From: Arthrobacter sp. ov118
GTDB lineage: Bacteria; Actinomycetota; Actinomycetes; Actinomycetales; Micrococcaceae
Reading direction: 5' to 3'
DNA: 64,000 nucleotides
NCBI RefSeq assembly: GCF_900116495.1
Contig: NZ_FPAY01000010.1
Location: 1-64,000, forward strand
Shown here: in pieces, positions 1 through 7,558 of the stretch
Numbering within the stretch: position 1 is the first letter of the stretch
Layout of the letters: every line of letters begins with the position of its first letter
The notes under the pieces: model-generated
The model's input: the letters and a program-made list of their open reading frames with translations, nothing else
Told to the model about the DNA's origin: nothing
The model's database searches: none
Translations under genes and position numbers: made by a program

Positions 1-254
1 CTGGCAGCTTCCCTGCGTGTGCTGCCGGCCTTGCGCAGCCGGAAATACTCCCCGAGCCCGGGATGAACCGGGCCGCCGGGCCTGCCCCGGAACCCGGCAC
101 GCCTTGCCCATTTCCGGCACGTGTACCGGTTAAAGCCCAGTGACTCGGCAGCCCGGGCCACATTACCCAACCGATCCAGAACCGAGAAGAACTCGTCCTT
201 CTGCTCCTGCGTGTATTTCCTGCTGGTTCGTGGTGCTTCCGCTAAAGACGACAC
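1..254 (-). CDS. IS30-family transposase, 5' part, runs off left edge
   Basis: Reading leftward from a GTG at 254 gives an open frame of 84 codons to the window edge. It begins VSSLAEAPRTSRKYTQEQKD and continues with an HTH-like stretch (VARAAESLGFNRYTCRKW) and then GLGEYFRLRKAGSTRREAA. This resembles the N-terminal DNA-binding region of IS30-family transposases common in Arthrobacter. The catalytic DDE domain lies outside the window, so intactness cannot be judged. It is the only mobile-element gene seen, and it sits just downstream of hisF. The family call comes from the N-terminus only. Confidence 0.7.
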   Translation of the reverse strand, partial: MSSLAEAPRTSRKYTQEQKDEFFSVLDRLGNVARAAESLGFNRYTCRKWARRAGFRGRPGGPVHPGLGEYFRLRKAGSTRREAA

Positions 255-297
255 GGTCGTTGCAACTCCCAATTTTCATTGAGTGTTGCAACGACCG
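254..297. repeat. Perfect 13-bp inverted repeat at the IS30 end
   Basis: CGGTCGTTGCAAC at 254-266 is repeated in exact inverted form at 285-297, with 18 bases between. The inner arm touches the transposase start codon. The outer arm probably belongs to the terminal inverted repeat, and the hairpin may also shield the transposase start from read-through transcription. The exact IS boundary and target duplication cannot be fixed because the other end is missing. Confidence 0.6.
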
Positions 298-317
298 CTA
301 GAACTCGCCTAGGGTTT

Positions 318-348
318 ATTGGGCCGTAAGTGACCCCGCGTTGCTTTA
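318..348. repeat. Half copy of a long hairpin element at the hisF 3' end
   Basis: These 31 bases match 15121-15151 with three mismatches. There they form the right arm of a 24-bp-stem hairpin. Here the matching left arm is absent and IS30-flanking DNA stands in its place. The hisF stop codon lies inside the repeat (346-348), so this is probably a remnant of the hisF terminator. Confidence 0.6.
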
Positions 349-1122
349 GCGGACCTCGAAGCCGGCCTGCCGGATGGCGGTCTTGACCTGGGCGATCATG
401 TCCAGCGGGCCAAAGTGAAAGACCGACGCCGCGAGGACTGCGTCCGCGCCCGCCGCCACTGCAGGCGGGAAGTGCTCGGGCTTGCCGGCGCCGCCGGAGG
501 CGATGAGCGGAACCTTGACGCCTGCCCGCGCGAGCCGGATCAGTTCCAGGTCAAAGCCGTCCTTGGTGCCGTCGGCGTCGATCGAGTTGAGCAGGATTTC
601 TCCCACGCCGCGGTCGGCCGCCTCCCGGGCCCACTCGATGGCGTCGATCCCGGTCCCCTGCCGGCCGCCATGCGTGGTGACTTCGAAACCCGACGGCGTG
701 GGCGCCGAACCCGGACGGGTGCGGCGTGCGTCGACGGAGAGCACCAGGACCTGGGAGCCGAAATGCCGGGTGATCTCGTCAATCACGTCCGGCCGGGCCA
801 CGGCGGCGGTGTTGATGGCGGCCTTGTCCGCGCCGCAGCGCAGGAGCCGGTCCACCTCGGCGACGCCGCGGACGCCGCCGCCGACCGTGAGCGGAATGAA
901 GACTTCCTCGGCGGTGCGGCGGACGACGTCGAAGGTGGTCTCGCGGTTGCCGGAGGACGCCGTAACGTCGAGGAAGGTCAGTTCGTCGGCGCCGCTGTTG
1001 TCGTAGCGGTGCGCCAGTTCCACCGGGTCCCCGGCATCGCGGAGCCCTTCAAAGTTGATGCCCTTGACCACGCGGCCGGCGTCGACGTCGAGGCACGGGA
1101 TGACGCGCACGGCGACTGTCAT
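346..1122 (-). CDS. hisF: Imidazole glycerol phosphate synthase subunit HisF
   Basis: 258 aa, full length for HisF. It is the cyclase subunit that uses ammonia from HisH to make imidazole glycerol phosphate and AICAR in histidine biosynthesis. It begins MTVAVRVIPCLDVDAGRVVKG with the catalytic Asp of the IPCLDVD motif. It also has LTVGGGVR and ASGGAGKPEHF, the phosphate-binding Gly-rich loops of the (beta-alpha)8 barrel. A GGAG lies 5 nt before the ATG. It is the last gene of hisE-hisG-hisF; hisH, hisA and hisB are not here, so histidine genes are scattered. Confidence 0.97.
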   Translation of the reverse strand: MTVAVRVIPCLDVDAGRVVKGINFEGLRDAGDPVELAHRYDNSGADELTFLDVTASSGNRETTFDVVRRTAEEVFIPLTVGGGVRGVAEVDRLLRCGADKAAINTAAVARPDVIDEITRHFGSQVLVLSVDARRTRPGSAPTPSGFEVTTHGGRQGTGIDAIEWAREAADRGVGEILLNSIDADGTKDGFDLELIRLARAGVKVPLIASGGAGKPEHFPPAVAAGADAVLAASVFHFGPLDMIAQVKTAIRQAGFEVR

Positions 1123-1131
1123 GACTTCTCC

Positions 1132-1163
1132 TTGTTCTAGCTGGAAGTTGTTCTAGCTGGAAG
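1132..1163. repeat. Perfect 16-bp tandem duplication between hisG and hisF
   Basis: TTGTTCTAGCTGGAAG occurs twice head to tail (1132-1147 and 1148-1163) in the 59-bp hisG-hisF gap. It lies just upstream of the hisF ribosome binding site. There is no obvious function; it looks like a replication-slippage duplication. Confidence 0.85.
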
Positions 1164-1181
1164 GCCTATGCGGGCGGGTGC

Positions 1182-2024
1182 TCAAATGCGGCAGGCGTGG
1201 ATGCTGCTGACCAGGATGGCGCGGGCGCCGAGGTCGTAGAGCTCGTCCATGATCCGGTTGGTTTGCCGCTTGGGCACCATCGAGCGGACGGCCACCCAGT
1301 CCGAGTCGCGCAGCGGCGAGACGGTCGGCGATTCCAGGCCGGGAGTGAGTCCGGCGGCCTGCTCCACGAGCTCCTTGCGGATGTCGTAGTCCATCATGAC
1401 GTACTGGCGGGCCACCAGGACGCCCTGGAGCCGGCGGATGAGCACGTCTGTGGCCGGGTTCTGCTCGCCCTTGCGGCCGATCAGAACCGACTCGGAATTC
1501 AGGATCGGTTCGCCGAAGATCTCCATGCCGGCGGCCTTGAGCGTGGTGCCGGTCTCGACGACGTCGGCAATCGCGTCCGCGACGCCGAGCCGCACGGAGG
1601 ATTCGACGGCGCCATCCAGCCGGACCACCTTGGCCTTGATGCCGCGCTCGGCCAGGTAGCCGCGCAGCAGCCCGTCATAGCTCGTGGCGAGGCGCTTGCC
1701 CTCGAGCTGGGCGATGTCAGTGAAATCGCCAACCGGGCCGGCGAAGCGGAAGGTGGAAGCAGCGAAACCCAGCGGCAGCAGTTCCTCGGCCTCGACCTCT
1801 GCGTCCAGCAGCAGGTCGCGGCCGGTGATGCCGACGTCGAGCGTCCCCTGGCCCACATACACGGCAATGTCGCGAGGGCGCAGGAAGAAGAACTCAATGT
1901 CGTTGTCCGGGTCCACCATGACAAGCTCGCGGGTATCGCGGCGTTGGCGGTAGCCGGCCTCGGCGAGCATGGCCGAGGCAGCTTCGGACAGGGATCCCTT
2001 GTTCGGGACAGCAACTCTAAGCAT
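1182..2024 (-). CDS. hisG: ATP phosphoribosyltransferase HisG (long form)
   Basis: 280 aa from the chosen start MLRVAVPNKGSLSEAASAML. It catalyses the first step of histidine biosynthesis, condensing ATP with PRPP. The length fits the long form with a C-terminal ACT-like regulatory domain that binds histidine. An open extension of 20 codons exists upstream, but the ATG at 2024 has a purine-rich AGAGAGA 9 nt before it and matches the usual HisG N-terminus. It lies 103 bp after hisE. Confidence 0.96.
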   Translation of the reverse strand: MLRVAVPNKGSLSEAASAMLAEAGYRQRRDTRELVMVDPDNDIEFFFLRPRDIAVYVGQGTLDVGITGRDLLLDAEVEAEELLPLGFAASTFRFAGPVGDFTDIAQLEGKRLATSYDGLLRGYLAERGIKAKVVRLDGAVESSVRLGVADAIADVVETGTTLKAAGMEIFGEPILNSESVLIGRKGEQNPATDVLIRRLQGVLVARQYVMMDYDIRKELVEQAAGLTPGLESPTVSPLRDSDWVAVRSMVPKRQTNRIMDELYDLGARAILVSSIHACRI

Positions 2025-2127
2025 GGGGTAAGTCTCTCTTGGGTGCGGAAGCATCTGTTGGGGCACGGCGGCCACGCAATGCACGGGATCAGCCGGATGG
2101 TCCGGGTGTCATCCCGTGCGGGCGCGG

Positions 2128-2391
2128 CTAGAGATGCTTGTAGACGTCTTCCAGGGTGAGTCCTTTGGCGAGCATCAGAACCTGCAGGTGGTACAGCAGC
2201 TGCGAAATTTCCTCAGCGGCGGCTTCATCGGATTCATACTCGGCAGCCATCCAGACCTCGGCTGCTTCCTCCACGACCTTCTTGCCAATGCCATGGACTC
2301 CGGAATCCAGTTCGGCGACGGTGCGGGAGCCTTCCGGACGGACGGCTGCCTTTTCACTCAATTCTGCGAACAGCGACTCGAAATTCTTCAC
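2128..2391 (-). CDS. hisE: Phosphoribosyl-ATP pyrophosphatase HisE
   Basis: 87 aa, the size of a stand-alone HisE. It hydrolyses PR-ATP to PR-AMP, the second histidine step. It has the MazG-like helical pattern with the metal-binding EEAAEVWMAA segment and LLYHLQVLM. Start is GTG at 2391. The hexamer TAGGCT ends 6 nt upstream, so the transcript may be leaderless. It precedes hisG in the same direction. Confidence 0.95.
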   Translation of the reverse strand: MKNFESLFAELSEKAAVRPEGSRTVAELDSGVHGIGKKVVEEAAEVWMAAEYESDEAAAEEISQLLYHLQVLMLAKGLTLEDVYKHL

Positions 2392-2503
2392 GCCCCAAGC
2401 CTACTTGCTCCCGGCACCCGAACCCGTGCCGGGCCGTTGCATGACGACGGCGATGTGAGGCAACACACAGCCCCGCTTCGGCGGCGGTTGTGCGGGCTGC
2501 GGC

Positions 2504-2989
2504 TTAGCCGAACTGCTTGAGGGTCACGGCCGTGGCCAGAGCAGCGGTGACGGCCTCGTGCCCCTTGTCTTCGGTGGAACCGGGCAGGCCGGCGCGGTCG
2601 ATCCCCTGCTGCTCGGTATCGCACGTCAGCACGCCGAAGCCGACGGGGACGCCGGTGCGGACGCTGACCTCGGTCAGGCCCAGCGTGGCCGCCTCGCAGA
2701 CGTATTCGAAGTGCGGCGTACCGCCCCGGATGACGACGCCGAGCGCGACGACCGCGTCGAAGTGCGGTGCCAGCCGGGCTGCCGCGACGGGGAGCTCAAA
2801 CGTGCCCGGCACCCGGAGCACCGTCGGTTCACTGATGCCGGCCTCCTTCGCCGCGCGCAGGGCGCCGTCAAGGAGCCCGTCCATGATCTGGGTATGCCAG
2901 CTTGCGGCCACGATGGCCAGTTTGAGCCGGGAGGTTTCGTCCGGCTGGAAAGTGCTGAGGTCAATCTGGGGGGCGCCGTGGCCGCTCAT
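2504..2989 (-). CDS. ribH: 6,7-dimethyl-8-ribityllumazine synthase
   Basis: 161 aa. It joins the ribityl-aminopyrimidine with 3,4-dihydroxy-2-butanone 4-phosphate to make lumazine, the penultimate riboflavin step. Visible features are AASWHTQIMDGLL near the N-terminus, the substrate segment VVALGVVIRGGTPHFEYVC with the catalytic His, and FGVLTCDTEQQ near the end. AAGGAA precedes the ATG. It is the last gene of the FMN-riboswitch operon, 127 bp after ribA. The wider gap could hold an internal promoter. Confidence 0.96.
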   Translation of the reverse strand: MSGHGAPQIDLSTFQPDETSRLKLAIVAASWHTQIMDGLLDGALRAAKEAGISEPTVLRVPGTFELPVAAARLAPHFDAVVALGVVIRGGTPHFEYVCEAATLGLTEVSVRTGVPVGFGVLTCDTEQQGIDRAGLPGSTEDKGHEAVTAALATAVTLKQFG

Positions 2990-3116
2990 GTGGATTCCTT
3001 GCTGTTGACACTGAGTGCTGTTGGTGGGGCCGCCTGCCGCCGCACCGGTCCTGCTGGGCAGGACGGCAGAATGGGCTGGTGGGTGAAGCGGGCGGGACGG
3101 CCAGAAGGCCGCCCGG

Positions 3117-3824
3117 TCAGTCTTGGTCGCGCTCGAACCCGGCCTCGAATCCGGCCAGACCGGCGGCCGGCGCGGCTTCGACGTCGAGCACCAGCCGGTG
3201 GTCCATCCGGTCCTTCTTGGTCTGCAGGTAGCGAAGGTTTTGTTCCCTGGAGGGAACCTCGGTGGGGACCATCTCCACTACGTTCACGCCTGCCTGGGCG
3301 AGCCGGTCCTGCTTGTCGGGGTTGTTGCTCAGCAGCCTGATCTCGTGCAGGCCCATCTCCGCGAGGATCTGGGCAGCGGCCTTGTAGCAGCGCGCATCGA
3401 CGGGCAGCCCGAGCTGCTCGTTGGCCTCCACGGTGTCGAACCCGGCCTCCTGAAGGGCGTAGGCCTTGATCTTGTTCGCCAGCCCGATGCCGCGGCCCTC
3501 CTGGCCACGCAGGTAGAGCAGCGTGCCGCCTAGTTCATTGATCAGTTCGAGGGCGTAGGCCAGCTGCTCGCCGCAGTCGCACCGGTAGGACCCGAAGACA
3601 TCGCCCGTGAGGCACTCCGAGTGCAACCGGACCAGCGGGGCTTTGCCGTCGGCCGTGGCGGTGGGCGAACTGACCGCCAGATGTTCGGCACCAGTGGCCA
3701 GATCGGTCCAGGCCTGCGCCACGAAATCCCCAAACGCCGTTGGCAGCTGAACGATCGGCCCTGCGCTGACGGGGTGCGGCTGGGCCGCCATGCCCAGCTC
3801 TTCTCGTGTTTCCGAAGTCGTCAT
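3117..3824 (-). CDS. ribA: GTP cyclohydrolase II
   Basis: 235 aa from MTTSETREELG. It opens GTP to 2,5-diamino-6-ribosylamino-pyrimidinone phosphate, formate and pyrophosphate. The zinc ligands CLTGDVFGSYRCDCG and the segment LRGQEGRGIGL are present. The start at 3824 was chosen because GGAGGAGAAATA lies directly before it, although the frame is open for 26 more codons into ribB. Only 13 bp separate it from the ribB stop. In many bacteria the two are one RibBA protein; here they are separate genes. Confidence 0.95.
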   Translation of the reverse strand: MTTSETREELGMAAQPHPVSAGPIVQLPTAFGDFVAQAWTDLATGAEHLAVSSPTATADGKAPLVRLHSECLTGDVFGSYRCDCGEQLAYALELINELGGTLLYLRGQEGRGIGLANKIKAYALQEAGFDTVEANEQLGLPVDARCYKAAAQILAEMGLHEIRLLSNNPDKQDRLAQAGVNVVEMVPTEVPSREQNLRYLQTKKDRMDHRLVLDVEAAPAAGLAGFEAGFERDQD

Positions 3825-3837
3825 TATTTCTCCTCCA

Positions 3838-4548
3838 TCAGACCGCATCAGCTGCGTCGCTGCCGTGTTGCCCCGCTTCGAGGTAGGCCACCAGATCCGC
3901 AATTGAAATCAGGGGGCAACCGTGCTCGATGGCGAAGCCGCGCAGTCCGTCCAGCCGCATCATTTCTCCGTTGTCATACACTAACTCTGCGATTACTCCC
4001 ACGGGTTCCAGGCCGGCGAGCCGGCACAGGTCCACGGCCGCCTCGGTGTGGCCGGGACGTTCCCGCACTCCCCCCTTAACGGCGCGGAGGGGAAAAACAT
4101 GCCCGGGACGGGTCAGCGCGTCCGGCCGGCTTTGCGGGTCGGCGAGGATCCGGGCCGTCAGGGCACGGTCTGTGGCAGAAATCCCGGTGCTGACGCCGAC
4201 GGCGGCATCGCAGGAGACGGTATACGCCGTGCCCTTGGCGTCTTCGTTGACGGCCACCATCGGCGGCAGGGCCAAGGCGTCGGCCCGGTCGGCGTCAAGC
4301 GGTACACAGATCACCCCGGAACTGTACCGGACAGTCCATCCCATCAGCGCCGGCGACGCGTGCTGGGCGGCGAAAATAATGTCGCCCTCGTTCTCGCGGT
4401 CCTCGTTGTCCACCACCAGGACGGGGCGTCCGGCTGCCATGGCGCTGATGGCGTCCTCGATCGGGTCGAGGCCGGTGCGGCCTGCGTCCGTGCCGGTGCG
4501 GATCTCTTCAGCCAAATCATGGCCTGACGGGTTTGTCGTGCGGTTCAC
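3838..4548 (-). CDS. ribB: 3,4-dihydroxy-2-butanone 4-phosphate synthase
   Basis: 236 aa. It converts ribulose 5-phosphate to the four-carbon precursor of riboflavin. Signature DNEDRENEGDIIFAA holds the acidic metal ligands, and RPGHVFPLRA and RPGHTEAAVDL complete the active site. The GTG start at 4548 overlaps the ribE stop by 4 nt, indicating translational coupling. The protein ends shortly after ISIADLVAYLEAG, where a RibBA fusion would continue into GTP cyclohydrolase II. Confidence 0.95.
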   Translation of the reverse strand: MNRTTNPSGHDLAEEIRTGTDAGRTGLDPIEDAISAMAAGRPVLVVDNEDRENEGDIIFAAQHASPALMGWTVRYSSGVICVPLDADRADALALPPMVAVNEDAKGTAYTVSCDAAVGVSTGISATDRALTARILADPQSRPDALTRPGHVFPLRAVKGGVRERPGHTEAAVDLCRLAGLEPVGVIAELVYDNGEMMRLDGLRGFAIEHGCPLISIADLVAYLEAGQHGSDAADAV

Positions 4549-5219
4549 TTCGCCACCTCGCTCTTGAGTGCGTCGCCCGGAAGCGCTACGTGGGCTGCGG
4601 GCGCCTTGCCGCCGGCAAACGCCAGCAGGCGCTCGGTGTACTTCGCCAGCACGTCAACCTCGAGGTTCACGCGGCCGCCGAGGGCCTTGCTGCCCAGGCC
4701 GGTCTCGGCCAGCGTGGTGGGGATCAGTCCGACTTCGAACCAGGGCGCCGGGTCGTTGGCAGGGCTCACGGCCGCCACAGTGAGGGAGACGCCGTCGACC
4801 GCGATCGAGCCCTTTTCAGCGATGTACCGGGCCAGTCCGGCCGGCACCCCGAACCGCAGCCGGTCCCAGTTGCCGAGCCCCTCGCGCTCCAGGAGCTGGC
4901 CGACGCCGTCGACATGCCCCTGGACAACGTGGCCGTCCAGCCGTCCCCCGGCGGGCACGCAGCGCTCCAGATTAACGGCGTCGCCTGCGGCGAGTTCTCC
5001 AATAGTGCTGCGGTCGAGGGTTTCGCCGATAACGTCGACGCTGAAGTCCTTGCCGTCGATCTGCGTGGCCGTGAGGCAGACGCCGTTGACCGCGATGGAG
5101 CCGCCCAGGGCCAGTCCGTCCGTGGCGCCGGGCGCGTGCAGCCGAATAGTGGCGCTGATGTCGCCGTTGCTCTCAACGGACAGCACCTTTCCCTGCTCGG
5201 CGATAATTCCGGTGAACAT
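4545..5219 (-). CDS. ribE: Riboflavin synthase, alpha chain
   Basis: 224 aa from MFTGIIAEQGKV, the canonical N-terminus. It dismutates two lumazines to riboflavin. The family's two homologous barrels are visible: MFTGII...GVCLTATQI and the second half with HVVQGHVDGVGQL and IAVDGVSLTV. The open frame extends 63 codons upstream, but this is shadow over ribD. The ATG at 5219 shares one base with the ribD stop (TGATG), so the genes are coupled. Confidence 0.96.
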   Translation of the reverse strand: MFTGIIAEQGKVLSVESNGDISATIRLHAPGATDGLALGGSIAVNGVCLTATQIDGKDFSVDVIGETLDRSTIGELAAGDAVNLERCVPAGGRLDGHVVQGHVDGVGQLLEREGLGNWDRLRFGVPAGLARYIAEKGSIAVDGVSLTVAAVSPANDPAPWFEVGLIPTTLAETGLGSKALGGRVNLEVDVLAKYTERLLAFAGGKAPAAHVALPGDALKSEVAK

Positions 5220-6436
5220 CAATTGCCTCCTGCGGCGGTGTCCGCGCCGGTGCGGCGCGGGTTTGGATCGGATGAAGTAGAGGTGGCGGTTGGAACCGCC
5301 GGGGCTGGGCTGGCCGCCGCCGCGGCCGGGACCTGCGGGCGAAGGTGGAGCCGGAGGTCGCGGCCAAGGGTCTGGACGGCGCCCCCTGACGCCGGGTCCC
5401 ATTCCCACTGCTGGGCATCGGCCAGGGTGGCAATGCCCAGATCGCCCAGGGCCGCCGTGCCGGAGCCCAGCAGTGTCGGCGCGAGGTAAATGATGAGTTC
5501 ATCGACGACGCCGGCGGCCAGGAAGGCGCTGAGGATCCGGGAACCGCCCTCCACCATGAGGTGCCGGACGCCGTTCTCGAACAGCTCTTCAAGAGCTTCA
5601 AGGGGATCGCGGGTGGCCAGGTGCAACACCTTGCCGTCTGTGCCGTGGATGGCTGCGTCGTCAGGAATTGCCCGGTAACCCATGACGGCGCGTAGGGGCT
5701 GCCTGCCGGATTCTTCGCCGTCGCCGTTCCGCGCGGTGAGCCGGGGGTTGTCGATCAGCACCGTCTGGGTGCCCACCAGGATGGCATCAATCCGGCCGCG
5801 CAGTGCGTGGTTGTCCGCGAGGGACTCCGGGCTGGAGATCCACTGGCTGGTGCCGTCGCTGGCGGCAATGCGGCTGTCGAGGGTCTGCGCGATGTGCAGG
5901 GTGACGAAGGGCCGCCTGGCTGCGACGGCGTCGAACCAGCGCCGGTTGAGCTCCAGCGCGGCGTCGGCCGCCAACCCGGAACGGACGCGGACGCCCGCGG
6001 CACGGAGCGTCGCGGCTCCCCCGGCGGCCGGATCGTGCGGGTCGTCGACAGCGTAAATGACGTCGGTGATCCCGGCAGCAATGATCGCCTGCGCGCAGGG
6101 CCCGGTGCGCCCGATGTGGTTGCACGGCTCCAGGGTCACCACGATCGCCGCGCCACGGAGGTCGAGGCCGGCAGCCGTGGCCTGGGCGATGGCGTCAGCC
6201 TCGGCATGGGCACTCCCGGCCCCCCGGTGGTAGCCGGTCGCGAGGGGTGTTCCGTCGCTGCCAATCACGACGGCGCCCACCAGCGGGTTCGCGCCCCGCG
6301 GACCCTGCGCCGCGGCGGCGAGAGCAGCCTGCATGGCAGAGCGTTCCGCGGCGCTGAAAGAGGCTGCGGCGCTTACGGAAGCACCGACGTCGGACTGGCC
6401 CATATCGGCCGCCGCGACCGGGCGGGCGCCGCTCAT
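5219..6436 (-). CDS. ribD: Bifunctional riboflavin deaminase/reductase RibD
   Basis: 405 aa from MSGARPVAAAD. The N-terminal deaminase has the zinc motif GSAHAEADAI and VVTLEPCNHIGRTGPC. The C-terminal reductase has TLHIAQTLDSRIA, DAILVGTQTVLIDNP and HLMVEGGSRIL. It performs the second and third steps after GTP cyclohydrolase II. The start at 6436 overlaps the ribM stop as ATGA; a longer upstream frame is shadow over ribM. About 35 N-terminal residues precede the deaminase core, somewhat more than usual. Confidence 0.96.
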   Translation of the reverse strand: MSGARPVAAADMGQSDVGASVSAAASFSAAERSAMQAALAAAAQGPRGANPLVGAVVIGSDGTPLATGYHRGAGSAHAEADAIAQATAAGLDLRGAAIVVTLEPCNHIGRTGPCAQAIIAAGITDVIYAVDDPHDPAAGGAATLRAAGVRVRSGLAADAALELNRRWFDAVAARRPFVTLHIAQTLDSRIAASDGTSQWISSPESLADNHALRGRIDAILVGTQTVLIDNPRLTARNGDGEESGRQPLRAVMGYRAIPDDAAIHGTDGKVLHLATRDPLEALEELFENGVRHLMVEGGSRILSAFLAAGVVDELIIYLAPTLLGSGTAALGDLGIATLADAQQWEWDPASGGAVQTLGRDLRLHLRPQVPAAAAASPAPAVPTATSTSSDPNPRRTGADTAAGGN

Positions 6437-7173
6437 GCCCGCACCGCCGCGTCCGCGGTGGAGCCGGGCTGGACTGTTGCCGGCTGGACTGCTGCCGGCT
6501 GGGCTGCGGAGCGCAGAACCTTTGCCGCGCGCCACCAGACGAAGAAACCGGTCAGGGTGAAGATCCCGTAGAACAGGTACATGAACGCGCTGGCGAAATA
6601 TCCGGCGCTGAAGAGCAGCGGGACCCCTACGATGTCCACCGCAACCCAGATGAGCCAAAATTCCGTCCAGCCGCGCGCCATTCCGTAGGTGGCGAGCAGG
6701 GAGCCCATGAACGTCCAGGCGTCGGCCCAGACGGGCGGGTAGGAGCCGAGGGAGTCGAAGACGGGTGTCAGCGCCATGGTGCCTGCCACGAGCGAGGCGG
6801 CCAGGAGCAGCCGGGTCTTGTTGCTGGCCCAGTGCGGCGCGACGGCGGCGGCGTCGCCGCTGGCGTGGGCGCCGCTTGTCTGTTCAGCTTGGCGCCAGCG
6901 ATTCCATCCGTAGACGGCGACCGCGATGAACATGACTTGGCGTCCGGCCTGGCCCCAAAGCGTGGCCGGCGTTGCCGAACCAAAGACATTGCCCAAGAAG
7001 ACGGTCAGGAGCAGGAGATTGCCGGCGATGCCGACGGGCCAGGCCCAAACCCGGCGGCGCATGCCGCCGACGGCGCTGGCCAAGCCAAAGATGTTGCCAA
7101 GCACTTCGCGAAGAATCAGGACAGATCCGCCTACGGGGATCTGTGCTTCGAAGAGCCATCGCAGAAAGTCCAT
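6433..7173 (-). CDS. ribM: PnuC/RibM-type vitamin transporter, probably riboflavin
   Basis: 246 aa from MDFLRWLFEAQIPVGG, with GGAAGGA 8 nt before the ATG. It is an integral membrane protein with about six to seven hydrophobic segments and PnuC-family features (VWAWPVGIAGNLLLL, WTFMGSLLATYGMARGW, WVAVDIVGVPLLF). PnuC proteins usually carry nicotinamide riboside. Here it is the first gene after an FMN riboswitch and overlaps ribD. That context matches actinobacterial RibM/PnuX, the PnuC-like riboflavin importer known from Corynebacterium. The substrate is inferred from context. Confidence 0.85.
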   Translation of the reverse strand: MDFLRWLFEAQIPVGGSVLILREVLGNIFGLASAVGGMRRRVWAWPVGIAGNLLLLTVFLGNVFGSATPATLWGQAGRQVMFIAVAVYGWNRWRQAEQTSGAHASGDAAAVAPHWASNKTRLLLAASLVAGTMALTPVFDSLGSYPPVWADAWTFMGSLLATYGMARGWTEFWLIWVAVDIVGVPLLFSAGYFASAFMYLFYGIFTLTGFFVWWRAAKVLRSAAQPAAVQPATVQPGSTADAAVRA

Positions 7174-7233
7174 GTGTGTCGTTCCTTCCCTCAAGAACCG
7201 CGATGGCTCCGGGGGTATACGACAGCACAGTCA

Positions 7234-7256
7234 TGCGGCGCCTTCGTGGCGCCGCA
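7234..7256 (-). promoter_or_regulatory. Hairpin in the rib leader, possible expression platform
   Basis: TGCGGCGCC and its exact complement GGCGCCGCA form a 9-bp GC-rich stem with a 5-nt loop between the FMN aptamer and ribM. There is no U-run after it, so a simple intrinsic terminator is unlikely. It may be part of a Rho-dependent or RBS-masking switch. Confidence 0.5.
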
Positions 7257-7271
7257 ATAACAGCTGTACGT

Positions 7272-7416
7272 GCTTCTCTCATCCAGACTTTAACTGTCGG
7301 TACCGGAATTTCACCGATTCAACCGTTTACCGGCATCCTTCCGAGGAAGGGCGCTGGCGCGCGGGTCGCGGACTGTCACCGCCGGTTCGGACTTACACCG
7401 ACCCCGGAGCACGTAT
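7272..7416 (-). ncRNA. FMN riboswitch (RFN element)
   Basis: On the minus strand the leader carries the conserved RFN blocks in order: GGGGTCGGTGTAAGTCCG, AACCGGCGGTGACAGTCCG, a variable arm, then GGTTGAATCGGTGAAATTCC, GGTACCGACAGT and AAAGTCTGGATGAGAGAAG. This is the FMN-binding aptamer that shuts off riboflavin genes when FMN is plentiful. It lies about 100 nt upstream of ribM and is transcribed toward it, so it should control ribM-ribD-ribE-ribB-ribA-ribH. Confidence 0.97.
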
Positions 7417-7510
7417 GTGTTTTGTTATTGTGACACAACCCGGGCCCGCCTCCGGATATTCCTGGCCCCGCATATTACGGCCCGGGTCATTTTTGCCGGG
7501 CCGTACCTGC

Positions 7511-7558
7511 CGGACAGCGCTGGTCTCAGCACTCGTCTCAGCGCTGGTCTCAGCGCTG
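7511..7558. repeat. 12-bp tandem repeat, four copies, overlapping the rpe stop
   Basis: Read on the plus strand, GTCTCAGCGCTG is repeated at 7547-7558 and 7535-7546, as GTCTCAGCACTC at 7523-7534, and as CGGACAGCGCTG at 7511-7522. The first unit (minus direction) contains the rpe TGA stop. It lies between rpe and the FMN riboswitch. Confidence 0.85.
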
